From Candidatus Anaerostipes excrementavium (GTDB lineage Bacteria > Bacillota > Clostridia > Lachnospirales > Lachnospiraceae): a stretch of 64,000 nt of DNA. The translations under genes and the position numbers were made by a program. Positions within the stretch are counted from its first letter, which is position 1. Every line of letters starts with the position of its first letter. The DNA lies in NCBI GenBank assembly GCA_019114985.1, contig DXEM01000027.1, positions 1 through 64,000 of the forward strand, in the 5' to 3' direction. Positions 35,456 through 43,674 of the stretch are shown one piece after another. The notes below the pieces were generated by a model, which was not told where the DNA came from, ran no database searches, and saw only the letters and a program-made list of their open reading frames with translations.

Positions 35456-36717
35456 AATCCCTCTCTTATCACCTGACAGGTATGTTCCATATCCTCTTCG
35501 GTATGGGCATCGGATAAAAACATCGCTTCAAATTGAGACGGCGCTGTGTAGATTCCGTGATCCAGCAAATATCCAAAATAATCTGCATAAAGATTTAAAT
35601 CGGAAGACGCCGCGCTGTCATAATCCCATACTTCCCGACAGGTAAAAAATACGCTAAGAAGGGAACCGATCTGACAAACCTGTATATGATTTCCGGCAGC
35701 CTCTCTGGCTGCATCGGCTATTTTTTCCGCTTTCTTTTCCAACCGCTGATAAATGGCAGGATCTTCTTTCAAGATTTTTAATGTTTCAATCCCTGCCGTT
35801 GTGGCAATCGGATTTCCTGACAAAGTTCCGGCCTGATAAACAGGACCATCAGGAGAAACCATCTGCATGATTTCTCGTTTTCCTCCATAGGCTCCGATCG
35901 GCATCCCCCCGCCGACGATTTTCCCCAAAGTCGTCAAATCCGGAGTTACATGAAAATATTCCTGAGCACCTCCTAATGCAAGCCGAAATCCGGTAATTAC
36001 CTCATCAAAAATCAGCAAAGCCCCATATTTTTTGGTGATATTTCGAAGAAAGGAAAGAAATCCCTTTTGGGGCAGTACAACTCCCATGTTCGCTGCCACC
36101 GGTTCTACAATGACTGCGGCAATCTCTTCCGGGTTGGCCTGAAACAGCGCCTCTACCGATTCCGGATTATTATATTCCGCTATCAGAGTATTTTTCGTAT
36201 CATCGGAGGGAACGCCGGCGCTGTCCGGCACCGATGTAGTCAGAGCGCCTGACCCTGCTTTTACCAGCAGACTGTCAGAATGTCCATGATAACATCCGCG
36301 AAACTTGATGATTTTATTCCTTCTCGTATAGCCCCTGGCCACCCGGACAGCGCTCATGACGGCCTCTGTCCCGGAACTTACCAAACGGCTGACTTCCATG
36401 GATGGAATCATCTCCGCAATCAATTCCGCCAGCTGCACTTCCTTTTCCGTAGGAGCACCATAGGTAAGCCCCTGCCCGCAGGCCTCTTTTACCTTTTCGA
36501 TTACGCGAGGATGGGCGTGTCCCAAGATTCCCGGTCCCCAGGAACATACATAATCGATATACTCATTTCCATCGACATCCCAGATTCTGCTTCCCTTGGC
36601 AGATTGAATAAACCTTGGCGTCCTTCCTACCGCCTTGAAAGCCCTGACCGGACTGTTGACGCCTCCGGGGATGTGGACTTTGGCCCGTTCAAATAATTCT
36701 TTTGATCTTGTTTCCAT
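35437..36717 (-). CDS. hemL: Glutamate-1-semialdehyde 2,1-aminomutase
   Basis: A 426-residue PLP enzyme that forms 5-aminolevulinate. Motifs: IPGGVNSPVRAF at the N-terminus, SGTEAVMSAVRVARG, FDEVITGFR, and the PLP Lys in TLGKIVGGGMPIGAYGG. The ATG at 36717 (METRSKELF) lies 1 nt after the hemB stop with GGAG 8 nt upstream; the longer frame reads into hemB. Confidence 0.95.
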   Translation of the reverse strand: METRSKELFERAKVHIPGGVNSPVRAFKAVGRTPRFIQSAKGSRIWDVDGNEYIDYVCSWGPGILGHAHPRVIEKVKEACGQGLTYGAPTEKEVQLAELIAEMIPSMEVSRLVSSGTEAVMSAVRVARGYTRRNKIIKFRGCYHGHSDSLLVKAGSGALTTSVPDSAGVPSDDTKNTLIAEYNNPESVEALFQANPEEIAAVIVEPVAANMGVVLPQKGFLSFLRNITKKYGALLIFDEVITGFRLALGGAQEYFHVTPDLTTLGKIVGGGMPIGAYGGKREIMQMVSPDGPVYQAGTLSGNPIATTAGIETLKILKEDPAIYQRLEKKAEKIADAAREAAGNHIQVCQIGSLLSVFFTCREVWDYDSAASSDLNLYADYFGYLLDHGIYTAPSQFEAMFLSDAHTEEDMEHTCQVIREGLCSLDF

Positions 36718-36718
36718 T

Positions 36719-37690
36719 TTACTTCTCCTCTTCCCTGATCCATCTTGCCGCATCCAATGCGTGATATGTAATAATCATCTTAGCGCCTGCTCTTTTCAAA
36801 CCTGTGAGATTTTCCATCACGATTTTTTTCTCATCAATCCATCCATTTGCCGCTGCTGCTTTCACCATAGCGTACTCTCCGCTTACATTATAAGCGGCAA
36901 TCGGTATATTATAATGATTGGAAATATCCTTTATAATATCCATGTAGGCAAGCGCAGGTTTTGCGATGATCAGATCCGCGCCTTCCAAAATGTCTTCTTC
37001 TACCTCCCGCAAAGCTTCCTTTCCATTGGCCGGATCCATCTGATAGGTTTTGCGGTCTCCAAATCCCGGGGCTGAGTGAGCTGCATCACGAAATGGACCA
37101 TAATAGGCAGAAGCAAATTTGGCACTGTAAGCCATGATCGGCACCTGTGAAAAACCATTTTGATCCAGAGCTTCCCGAATCGCAGCTACTCTTAAATCCA
37201 TCATATCACTCGGCGCGACAATATCCGCTCCGGCTCTCGCATAGCTCACTGCGGTTTTTGCCAAAAGAGGCAGCGTCTCATCGTTTAGAATGACTCCGTC
37301 TTTTACCAGTCCGCAATGTCCATGCGATGTATATTCACATAAACAAACATCCGCAATCACCAGAAGTTCCGGATACCTTTCTTTTATTTTTCGAATCGCT
37401 TTCTGTACAATTCCATGCTCATCGTAAGCGCCGCTGCCTGCTTCATCTTTGTGATCCGGAATTCCGAAAATTAAGATGCCGCGGATGCCTGCCTGTTCGA
37501 TCCGCTCCAGTTCTTCCCACATGCGATCCGGTGAATACTGACATATTCCCGGCATAGATTCCACCGGGCTGCAAATATTCTTTCCTTCGATTACAAACAG
37601 CGGATAGATCAATTCATCGATCCGGACATGCTGTTCCCTCACCATATCTCTCATGGCCTTTGTCATTCTCAATCGTCTCGTTCTGTCCAT
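36719..37690 (-). CDS. hemB: Porphobilinogen synthase
   Basis: A 323-residue 5-aminolevulinate dehydratase. The Cys-rich metal loop DVCLCEYTSHGHC marks a Zn-type enzyme. Schiff-base lysines lie in MAYSAKFASAYYGPFRDAA and YNVSGEYAMVKAA. It overlaps the precorrin-2 dehydrogenase gene by 22 bp. Normal length. Confidence 0.95.
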   Translation of the reverse strand: MDRTRRLRMTKAMRDMVREQHVRIDELIYPLFVIEGKNICSPVESMPGICQYSPDRMWEELERIEQAGIRGILIFGIPDHKDEAGSGAYDEHGIVQKAIRKIKERYPELLVIADVCLCEYTSHGHCGLVKDGVILNDETLPLLAKTAVSYARAGADIVAPSDMMDLRVAAIREALDQNGFSQVPIMAYSAKFASAYYGPFRDAAHSAPGFGDRKTYQMDPANGKEALREVEEDILEGADLIIAKPALAYMDIIKDISNHYNIPIAAYNVSGEYAMVKAAAANGWIDEKKIVMENLTGLKRAGAKMIITYHALDAARWIREEEK

Positions 37691-38319
37691 ATTTCTTCCC
37701 TCGATTTCCTGTTATATTTATGTATCATTCGATCCAGCTCCCAATTTTCCGGAATCCGGTCTTCCTCCAAGCCAATCGTTAGGATTTCTTGAAACAATGC
37801 TTTTCTCTGAGTCTCAGATCCTATTTGCTCTTTGATGATATTCCGAATACTGCCCAAATACTCAATCATCTCTCCCAGACGTTTGGTCATAATCGGTTCC
37901 ATACAATCTTTCATATACTGGGCTGCCACGGGACTTTTGCCTCCGCTGGAAAAAGCCGCAACCCCATCTCCTTGTTTGATATACGCCGGAAAAATAAAAC
38001 TGCAGTCTTCTTTTTGATCTACCGCATTGATCGGAATTCCCCGCTGTCTGCATGCCAGGCTGATTTTATGATTTTCCCTTGTCTGATTGGTGGCAGCGAT
38101 GACCAGTTCCTTATTCTTAAGATCGGATACATCAAAAGATCGGAATTCACAAACGACTTCTTCCATCTCCTGAATTTCCCGGATAATCTTGGGGCTTACT
38201 ACAGAAACCTTCGCCCCAAAATCCTTCAGCGCTTTCACCTTGCGAAAAGCAACGGCTCCGCCGCCGACGACCAGACATTCTTTCCCTTCCAGCTGTAAGA
38301 ACATCGGAAAATACGCCAT
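37669..38319 (-). CDS. Precorrin-2 dehydrogenase/sirohydrochlorin ferrochelatase (CysG-N/Met8-like)
   Basis: A 216-residue protein with a Rossmann NAD site CLVVGGGAVAFRKVKAL near residue 15, the central phrase IPINAVDQKEDCSFIFPAYI and a helical C-terminal dimerisation domain. Relatives oxidise precorrin-2 to sirohydrochlorin, and some also insert iron. It completes the siroheme route; no separate SirB-type chelatase is seen in the window, so it may carry both activities. RBS GGAGG lies upstream. Confidence 0.88.
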   Translation of the reverse strand: MAYFPMFLQLEGKECLVVGGGAVAFRKVKALKDFGAKVSVVSPKIIREIQEMEEVVCEFRSFDVSDLKNKELVIAATNQTRENHKISLACRQRGIPINAVDQKEDCSFIFPAYIKQGDGVAAFSSGGKSPVAAQYMKDCMEPIMTKRLGEMIEYLGSIRNIIKEQIGSETQRKALFQEILTIGLEEDRIPENWELDRMIHKYNRKSREEIWTERDD

Positions 38320-38350
38320 GTCCTTTTCCTCCCTGTTTCCAGACGGAAAA

Positions 38351-38386
38351 ACACTATAAACGTGGTTTCCCGAACGTTTATAGTGT
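38351..38386. promoter_or_regulatory. Palindromic hairpin between the reductase and siroheme genes
   Basis: A perfect 13-bp inverted repeat (ACACTATAAACGT / ACGTTTATAGTGT, loop 10), flanked by a second short CGGAA/TTCCG pairing. No T-run follows, so it is more likely an operator, RNA-processing stem or expression-balancing element than a strong terminator. Confidence 0.6.
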
Positions 38387-38400
38387 CATACTTCCGTATC

Positions 38401-39951
38401 TTATTTTACAAATTCTTCCGCTAATTCTTTTATGCGGTCCGGATAAGTTTCATTCCATTGTTTATAATCCATTCCCGTTTCCTCTACTGCTTTTCCGAGT
38501 TTTACAAGGAACTTCGGAATATCTTCTTCGATGATCACTCCAACCTTCTCTCCCATTCGTTCTTTCCCCTGAAGATCACATCCATTCAAATGCAGTGTAA
38601 ACGCCGGATGCGGGACTTTATCGATTACTTTTACACATCCATGGAACCCGATCTCTCCTGTCTGATGCGTTCCGCAGGAAGACGGACATCCGGAAATGTG
38701 GATCTGCGGAAGAGCTCCGTCTTTGATATCGGCTTCTCTTGCCGCATTCAGACACTTGTGAAGCAGTGCCTGAGAATCCCGAATTCCTACCTGACAGATA
38801 GATGCCCCGATACAGGAAACAGAAGTCTCAAAAAGTGTCTTTGCTCCGTCGTTTGTAGCTGCAAGAACTTCTTTGGCCTCATCTCCTGTCAGATTGATCA
38901 CATACATCGTCTCGTCCGGAGCGAGTCTTGCTTCCACCTGCTCCATATCTTTAATTGTTTCATAAATCTCTCGGATCTTCTCCGGCGCCGGACATCCTCC
39001 GATCGGATGATAGACAACCGTATATAACCCATCCTGTTTTTGAGCAATTGCCCGAGGATCTGAAACCTCTGATCCATCTCCCTGTTTTGTCCATTCTTCA
39101 GCCGTCATGTCCAAATCCAAATCTTCTCCGGAAGCAAATACTTCTTCAAGTTTCTCCTGATAAGCCTTTACATATCCTTCTTCTCCCAGAGTTTCCTGCA
39201 TGTATCTGGTCCTTGCTTTTCCTCTCTGCTCATAATTACCATAAGCAATGAAAGTTTCCCTCATAGCACAAATATAATAAAGGATCTTTTTCGGCTCTAC
39301 CGCTTCCGCTACTTTTAATCCAAATCTAGGATTATTTCCCAATCCTCCCGCGCTATATACGTCGAATAATCCATCCGGACGGGCAACAAATCCCAAATCC
39401 CGGAACGTCGCATGCGTCTTGTTTGCCGGGCTGTTGGAAAATCCTACTTTTAATTTTCTCGGCATCATTTTTTTGTTAATGAATGTCAGCAAATATTCAC
39501 CGGCCGCCTCAGCATATGGCAGCACATCGAAATATTCCTCCTGCTCCACGCCGGACAATGGGGATACCATAACATTACGCGGAAAATCTCCGCCTCCGCC
39601 CATGGTCACGATGCCATGATCCAACGCGCCTTCCATAATTCCATAGATTGCCTCCGGATGAAGATTATGAAGCTGGATTGTCTGACAAGTCGTTAAATGC
39701 ACTTTATCCACCTGATATGTCTCGATACTGTCTGCAATAAACTTCATCTTATCTTTGGTCAGCCGTCCTCCCGCCATACGGAGACGAAGCATACTGGCTT
39801 TTCCATCTTTTTGCGCATAGCTTCCGAAACGTCCGGAAAATCCTTTATAAGATGCCTTGTCCAATTCACCTGCATAAAATTGTTCTGTCTTTTCCTTAAA
39901 CTCACCTAGATCTTTTTTCCAAACTTCTTTTTCTATCTTTTCCATTCTCAT
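38401..39951 (-). CDS. Siroheme-dependent nitrite/sulfite reductase
   Basis: A 516-residue haemoprotein reductase, two pseudo-repeats. The [4Fe-4S]-siroheme Cys ligands are visible as VSCIGASICQVG (C-x5-C) and SGCPSSCGTHQTGEIG (C-x3-C). Arg/Lys-rich anion site residues lie near FPRNVMVSPLSG. It would reduce sulfite to sulfide or nitrite to ammonia with electrons from ferredoxin; the two cannot be told apart here. It heads the siroheme biosynthesis cluster, which supplies its cofactor. RBS AAGGAG is upstream. Confidence 0.9.
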   Translation of the reverse strand: MRMEKIEKEVWKKDLGEFKEKTEQFYAGELDKASYKGFSGRFGSYAQKDGKASMLRLRMAGGRLTKDKMKFIADSIETYQVDKVHLTTCQTIQLHNLHPEAIYGIMEGALDHGIVTMGGGGDFPRNVMVSPLSGVEQEEYFDVLPYAEAAGEYLLTFINKKMMPRKLKVGFSNSPANKTHATFRDLGFVARPDGLFDVYSAGGLGNNPRFGLKVAEAVEPKKILYYICAMRETFIAYGNYEQRGKARTRYMQETLGEEGYVKAYQEKLEEVFASGEDLDLDMTAEEWTKQGDGSEVSDPRAIAQKQDGLYTVVYHPIGGCPAPEKIREIYETIKDMEQVEARLAPDETMYVINLTGDEAKEVLAATNDGAKTLFETSVSCIGASICQVGIRDSQALLHKCLNAAREADIKDGALPQIHISGCPSSCGTHQTGEIGFHGCVKVIDKVPHPAFTLHLNGCDLQGKERMGEKVGVIIEEDIPKFLVKLGKAVEETGMDYKQWNETYPDRIKELAEEFVK

Positions 39952-39984
39952 TCTCCTTAAAAAGAAACATTCAACATTATTATC

Positions 39985-40013
39985 ATTATATCATACCTTG
40001 CCCTGCCTGTCAG
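39985..40013 (-). promoter_or_regulatory. Promoter of the reductase-siroheme operon
   Basis: Minus strand CTGACA (40008-40013), 17-nt spacer, perfect TATAAT (39985-39990), 35 nt before the start codon. The -35 box overlaps the end of the upstream radical SAM gene. Confidence 0.75.
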
Positions 40014-41734
40014 TTTATATACAGAAGAAAAGTCTTTGCCTGGTGATTCAGCGGATCTCTCTTTTGATAGTCAAACAAGACCCATGTATCTTTCTTCTGT
40101 CCCTCTGATAAAACGTCATATCTGAACCTTTCGATATGAATCATCTTTCTTTGATGCTTTCCTGCATACGATGCAAGTTCCTCTTTCCCTGGGAACACTT
40201 CATCATACAGATAGAATAATTCTTCTTTTTTCACCGTATAATCCCCTGCAAAATCCGGTCTGTTTTTCACATTTTCCCTTAAGTATAGATCAAAGGTCAA
40301 AAGTTCCCGGAAGAACCCCAGATCTTTCTCCGGTACTGCTGTCTTGACAAATTCCAGTAAAATCTCATACCGTTTCATCCTTGAATGACTTTGTTTATGA
40401 TATCCCTGTACCTCATAAAATTTGCCCATCCGACGATACATTTCAAACGCCGAAGAAAAATATGGTTCCAGATGCATGATCGTATGATGAAACTGACCGC
40501 TGTTGTAGAAAGTTTCTACCATCTCTTCGACAGATTTCAGGATCAGAACATCATCATAAGACAGCCATTTTGTTGACAGCACTTCATACGGAGGAGTATC
40601 TTTATGAATCAGTTCATATTCCTGTTGATGTTCTGCCATATAAGAACCTTTCAAAACTTTTAAAAATCCCAACTGAAGCTGTTCCGGGCGAACAGCATAC
40701 ACTTCATCGAATGATTTCCCAAAAGAATCCAGATCTTCATAAGGCAGTCCCGCAATCAAATCCAGATGCTGGTGCACATTCTTCCCGGCGTTGATCTGCT
40801 TCACGATCCCGGCAACCTTTTGAAAATCCATCTTTCGATGAATCTCCGTGATCGTTTCAGGATTTGTAGACTGTACGCCAATCTCTAACTGTACCAGTCC
40901 CGGCCTCATTTTCTGAAGCAGTGCGATTTCTTCCTCTGTTAAAATATCTGCAGCTACCTCGAAATGAAAATTAGTAATTCCGTTGTCATGCTCATGAATA
41001 AAGGACCAAATAGTCAATGCATGTTTTTGATTGCAATTAAACGTACGATCCACAAATTTCACCTGTGAAACTTTATGATCCAGGAAAAACTGAAGCTCCT
41101 GCTTTACCAAATCCAAATTCCGAAACCGCAGGCATTTATCTACCGAAGACAGGCAATAACTGCAGGAAAACGGACACCCTCTGCTAGATTCATAATAGAT
41201 AATCTTATTTGCAAACTTTTCCATATCTTGGTACACAAACGGTACTTTGCTAAGATCCATGACCGGACGCCAGGAATTTTCTTCTATCTCTGCTCCTTTT
41301 CGATAGGTAATGCCCTCTATCTCTGCAAGGCTTTCTATTTTTCCATGATAATAATCCAGAACTTCCAAGAAGGTTTCTTCCCCTTCCCCTTTCATGATAC
41401 CGGTTACCTGCGGATATGCTTTTAAAACTGCGGCAGCATCATAAGAAACCTCCGGTCCTCCAAGCCAGATTGGTATCTGAGGAAGCAGTTTATGGATTTC
41501 CGTCATGATCTCCAAGACATATTCTATGTTCCAAATATAACAGGAAAAACATAATACATCCGGATGCTTTTTATAAAGATCCATCAAAATAAAATCGGTT
41601 GTCTGATTGATCGTATATTCAGCAATCTTTACTTCTTCAAGATAAGGTTTTGCGAAAGCTCGAAGAGAATATACCGCCAGGTTGGAGTGGATATACTTTG
41701 CATTAATTGCAGTTAAAATAATATTCATAAACAT
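40010..41734 (-). CDS. B12-binding radical SAM protein (DUF4080 type)
   Basis: A 574-residue protein with an N-terminal cobalamin-binding-like domain (ITAINAKYIHSNLAVYSLRAFA; IWLGGPEVSYDA), a radical SAM barrel with the [4Fe-4S] motif RGCPFSCSYCLSS near residue 190, and a C-terminal DUF4080-like region. Function is unknown; members are thought to be methyltransferases or other B12-dependent radical enzymes. It is monocistronic. RBS AAAGGA is upstream; an in-frame ATG two codons later is also possible. Confidence 0.88.
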   Translation of the reverse strand: MFMNIILTAINAKYIHSNLAVYSLRAFAKPYLEEVKIAEYTINQTTDFILMDLYKKHPDVLCFSCYIWNIEYVLEIMTEIHKLLPQIPIWLGGPEVSYDAAAVLKAYPQVTGIMKGEGEETFLEVLDYYHGKIESLAEIEGITYRKGAEIEENSWRPVMDLSKVPFVYQDMEKFANKIIYYESSRGCPFSCSYCLSSVDKCLRFRNLDLVKQELQFFLDHKVSQVKFVDRTFNCNQKHALTIWSFIHEHDNGITNFHFEVAADILTEEEIALLQKMRPGLVQLEIGVQSTNPETITEIHRKMDFQKVAGIVKQINAGKNVHQHLDLIAGLPYEDLDSFGKSFDEVYAVRPEQLQLGFLKVLKGSYMAEHQQEYELIHKDTPPYEVLSTKWLSYDDVLILKSVEEMVETFYNSGQFHHTIMHLEPYFSSAFEMYRRMGKFYEVQGYHKQSHSRMKRYEILLEFVKTAVPEKDLGFFRELLTFDLYLRENVKNRPDFAGDYTVKKEELFYLYDEVFPGKEELASYAGKHQRKMIHIERFRYDVLSEGQKKDTWVLFDYQKRDPLNHQAKTFLLYIN

Positions 41735-41874
41735 TCTTTCCTTCTTTTTACTATTTCTTTCTTCATTGTACCAAATTTTTCCCCAAAAATTTTCAGACTA
41801 TCAAACTATTGAAGTCTGAAAAAAGAAACTGACCATCACTCGATTCTGAGCTTTGATCAGCTTTTTGATGTTTG

Positions 41875-42344
41875 TTAAAGTTTTTTCATAAGAATATTTT
41901 TGTCCGTTTCAGAAACCCCCATAGCATTCAATACCTGCTCTGCCGTCAATCCTAAATTTTTCATCAGGTTACGAAGTGTTTTAAGCAATTCTTCAACAAC
42001 GGCTTCTTTTCTCATATCTTCCATAATCTTGCACATAGCTTCCACTCCTTTCGCATCCTCTTTAAAATATCGTACTCGATCAGCCAAGATCTTATAATGT
42101 ATATCTTTCGCATCCGTACAGGAAAAATCATACATCAGTCTGCCAAGTTCCGTTTCATCTTTTATCTGGGAATTCACATATATGATATGTGATTCATCCC
42201 CAAACATTACACTTGTTTCTTTTACTGTTCGGTTAATGTGATAAATTGGTAAACCTGCTTTCAATACATCATTCTCTGTAATAAAAATAATATACGTCTC
42301 TGCAAATCTTCTGCATGTTTTCTTTCAAAATCCAATTCTGCCAT
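41875..42344 (-). pseudogene. Remnant of a PD-(D/E)XK nuclease-family transposase
   Basis: The in-frame part IIFITENDVLKAGLPIYHINRTVKE...SHIIYVNSQIKDETELGRLMYDFSCTDA is the distal half of the PDDEXK_2 transposase/nuclease family, ending with LRNLMKNLGLTAEQVLNAMGVSE. Upstream the sequence shifts frame near 42310 and the family's N-terminal catalytic region is missing. The only initiation codon for the intact stretch is an internal TTG (42264) with no ribosome site. I regard it as inactive. Confidence 0.75.
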
Positions 42345-42507
42345 GCCCTCACCAACCTTTTACCTGATACTCAATAATGGAAAAGGAGTTCTGTTGCCTT
42401 TAAGATATCACATAGAACATCCCTTTGCAATCAGTTCCCCATCTTTCATTTCTGTTCTCTTCTAATTTCATATATCCAAAGAGCAGTTTGCTACTTCCTA
42501 TATAGAG

Positions 42508-43503
42508 TTATCTTGTCTTTCCACAAACAGAACATTTATCGCCAATATAGTCATGAGAAGTATAAGCCTCTTCAATGACCACAATTTCTGTACCAACAGC
42601 AACCGATGTTACATGATAAGGACCCCGACAATCTGATGCTGCAATGTGCTCGGCACAATCATCGCTGCCACCTATTCCGAAATCCCTACCACACCCTTTG
42701 CAGACAACATGTCCATATTCGTATTTTGTCTGTTCTCTGGTTACCGCTTCGTGATAAGTGTCCTTATACTGTGCCTTCCAGTTGTGATTGCCCGTAGCCG
42801 GTATACTCTTCGTATAGCTGGATCCGCAGCCGCATTTATATATGCGGATTCCGGCCTTGCTGCAAGTTGCCTGCTTGGTAATGCGGGAAGTATATTTATG
42901 AGTATGTGGTGTTCTAACATTTACAGATTTTGAAGCAGACCATCCAGAATAATATTTTGTTTTCCCGACTTTCTTATAAGTTCGGATTCTAACATAATAC
43001 TTTTTGTTCGCAGACAAACTTTTAATCGTTTTAGATGTTGTCTTGTAACTGCTAACTGTTATCGTCTTAACACTCTTTTTAAACTTTTTGTCCGTAGTAT
43101 ACTGGATTTGATACCCTGATACTTGCTTGCTCTGCTTTTTCCATTTTACTGTGATACTGTTCTTCGAACCTTTGACACTGGAAATAGAGGTTTTCTTAGG
43201 AATAATCTTAAAGGTTTTTGTAACACTTCCTTTGTACTTCTTTTTGAAAGTTACTTTCACCTTATAAGTTCCGACATTTTTCCTACCGGAAGAATAACTG
43301 ATTTTATAATAAGATTTTTTGACGGTCTTTCCTTTGCTATCTTTGACTTTAACAGAAGGTTTCTTCGTCTTTCCGTTGTAAGTATAGGTACTTGTTGACA
43401 ATGTTACTTTTGGCTTGCTGGCTGCTTCGGTCATTACAGGAAACATGACTCCCACCAGACACGCTGCTGCAAGAGCTATTACAAATCTTTTTAACTGTTT
43501 CAT
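42508..43503 (-). CDS. Secreted FN3-domain surface protein with Cys/His-rich tail
   Basis: A 331-residue secreted protein. Signal peptide MKQLKRFVIALAAACLVGV with cleavage near EAAS (about residue 28). Then a Lys/Thr/Ser-rich beta domain (residues 30-100), a fibronectin type III domain (about 105-195, SGYQIQYTTDKKF...KKYYVRIRTYKK), and a Cys/His-rich tail of repeats like KYTSRITKQATCSKAGIRIYKCGCG...IPATGNH and CSVCGKTR seen in Clostridia surface proteins. The ATG at 43503 gives a normal signal peptide. Unusually Lys-rich. Ligand unknown. Confidence 0.8.
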   Translation of the reverse strand: MKQLKRFVIALAAACLVGVMFPVMTEAASKPKVTLSTSTYTYNGKTKKPSVKVKDSKGKTVKKSYYKISYSSGRKNVGTYKVKVTFKKKYKGSVTKTFKIIPKKTSISSVKGSKNSITVKWKKQSKQVSGYQIQYTTDKKFKKSVKTITVSSYKTTSKTIKSLSANKKYYVRIRTYKKVGKTKYYSGWSASKSVNVRTPHTHKYTSRITKQATCSKAGIRIYKCGCGSSYTKSIPATGNHNWKAQYKDTYHEAVTREQTKYEYGHVVCKGCGRDFGIGGSDDCAEHIAASDCRGPYHVTSVAVGTEIVVIEEAYTSHDYIGDKCSVCGKTR

Positions 43504-43618
43504 ACCTTTTCCACTCCTTTTGACTAATTGTTTACTCTTATTATAAGTTGATGTATCGGGTATCGTCAATGAATAGGGTATGATAATTAGATAAAAAACA
43601 TATGATTCTTTCCACTTT

Positions 43619-43655
43619 AAAAGCAGCCATTCGAATTACAAAAATGGCTGCTTTT
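43619..43655 (-). terminator. Terminator after the ahpF-like gene
   Basis: AAAAGCAGCCATT and AATGGCTGCTTTT form a perfect 13-bp stem with an 11-nt loop, 20 bp past the ahpF-like stop. Confidence 0.8.
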
Positions 43656-43674
43656 AATAACCTCAACTTGATTC

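Noticed and set aside
42265-42507. Additional gene upstream of the transposase remnant
   Set aside because: Only broken family sequence and short frames without ribosome sites are visible.
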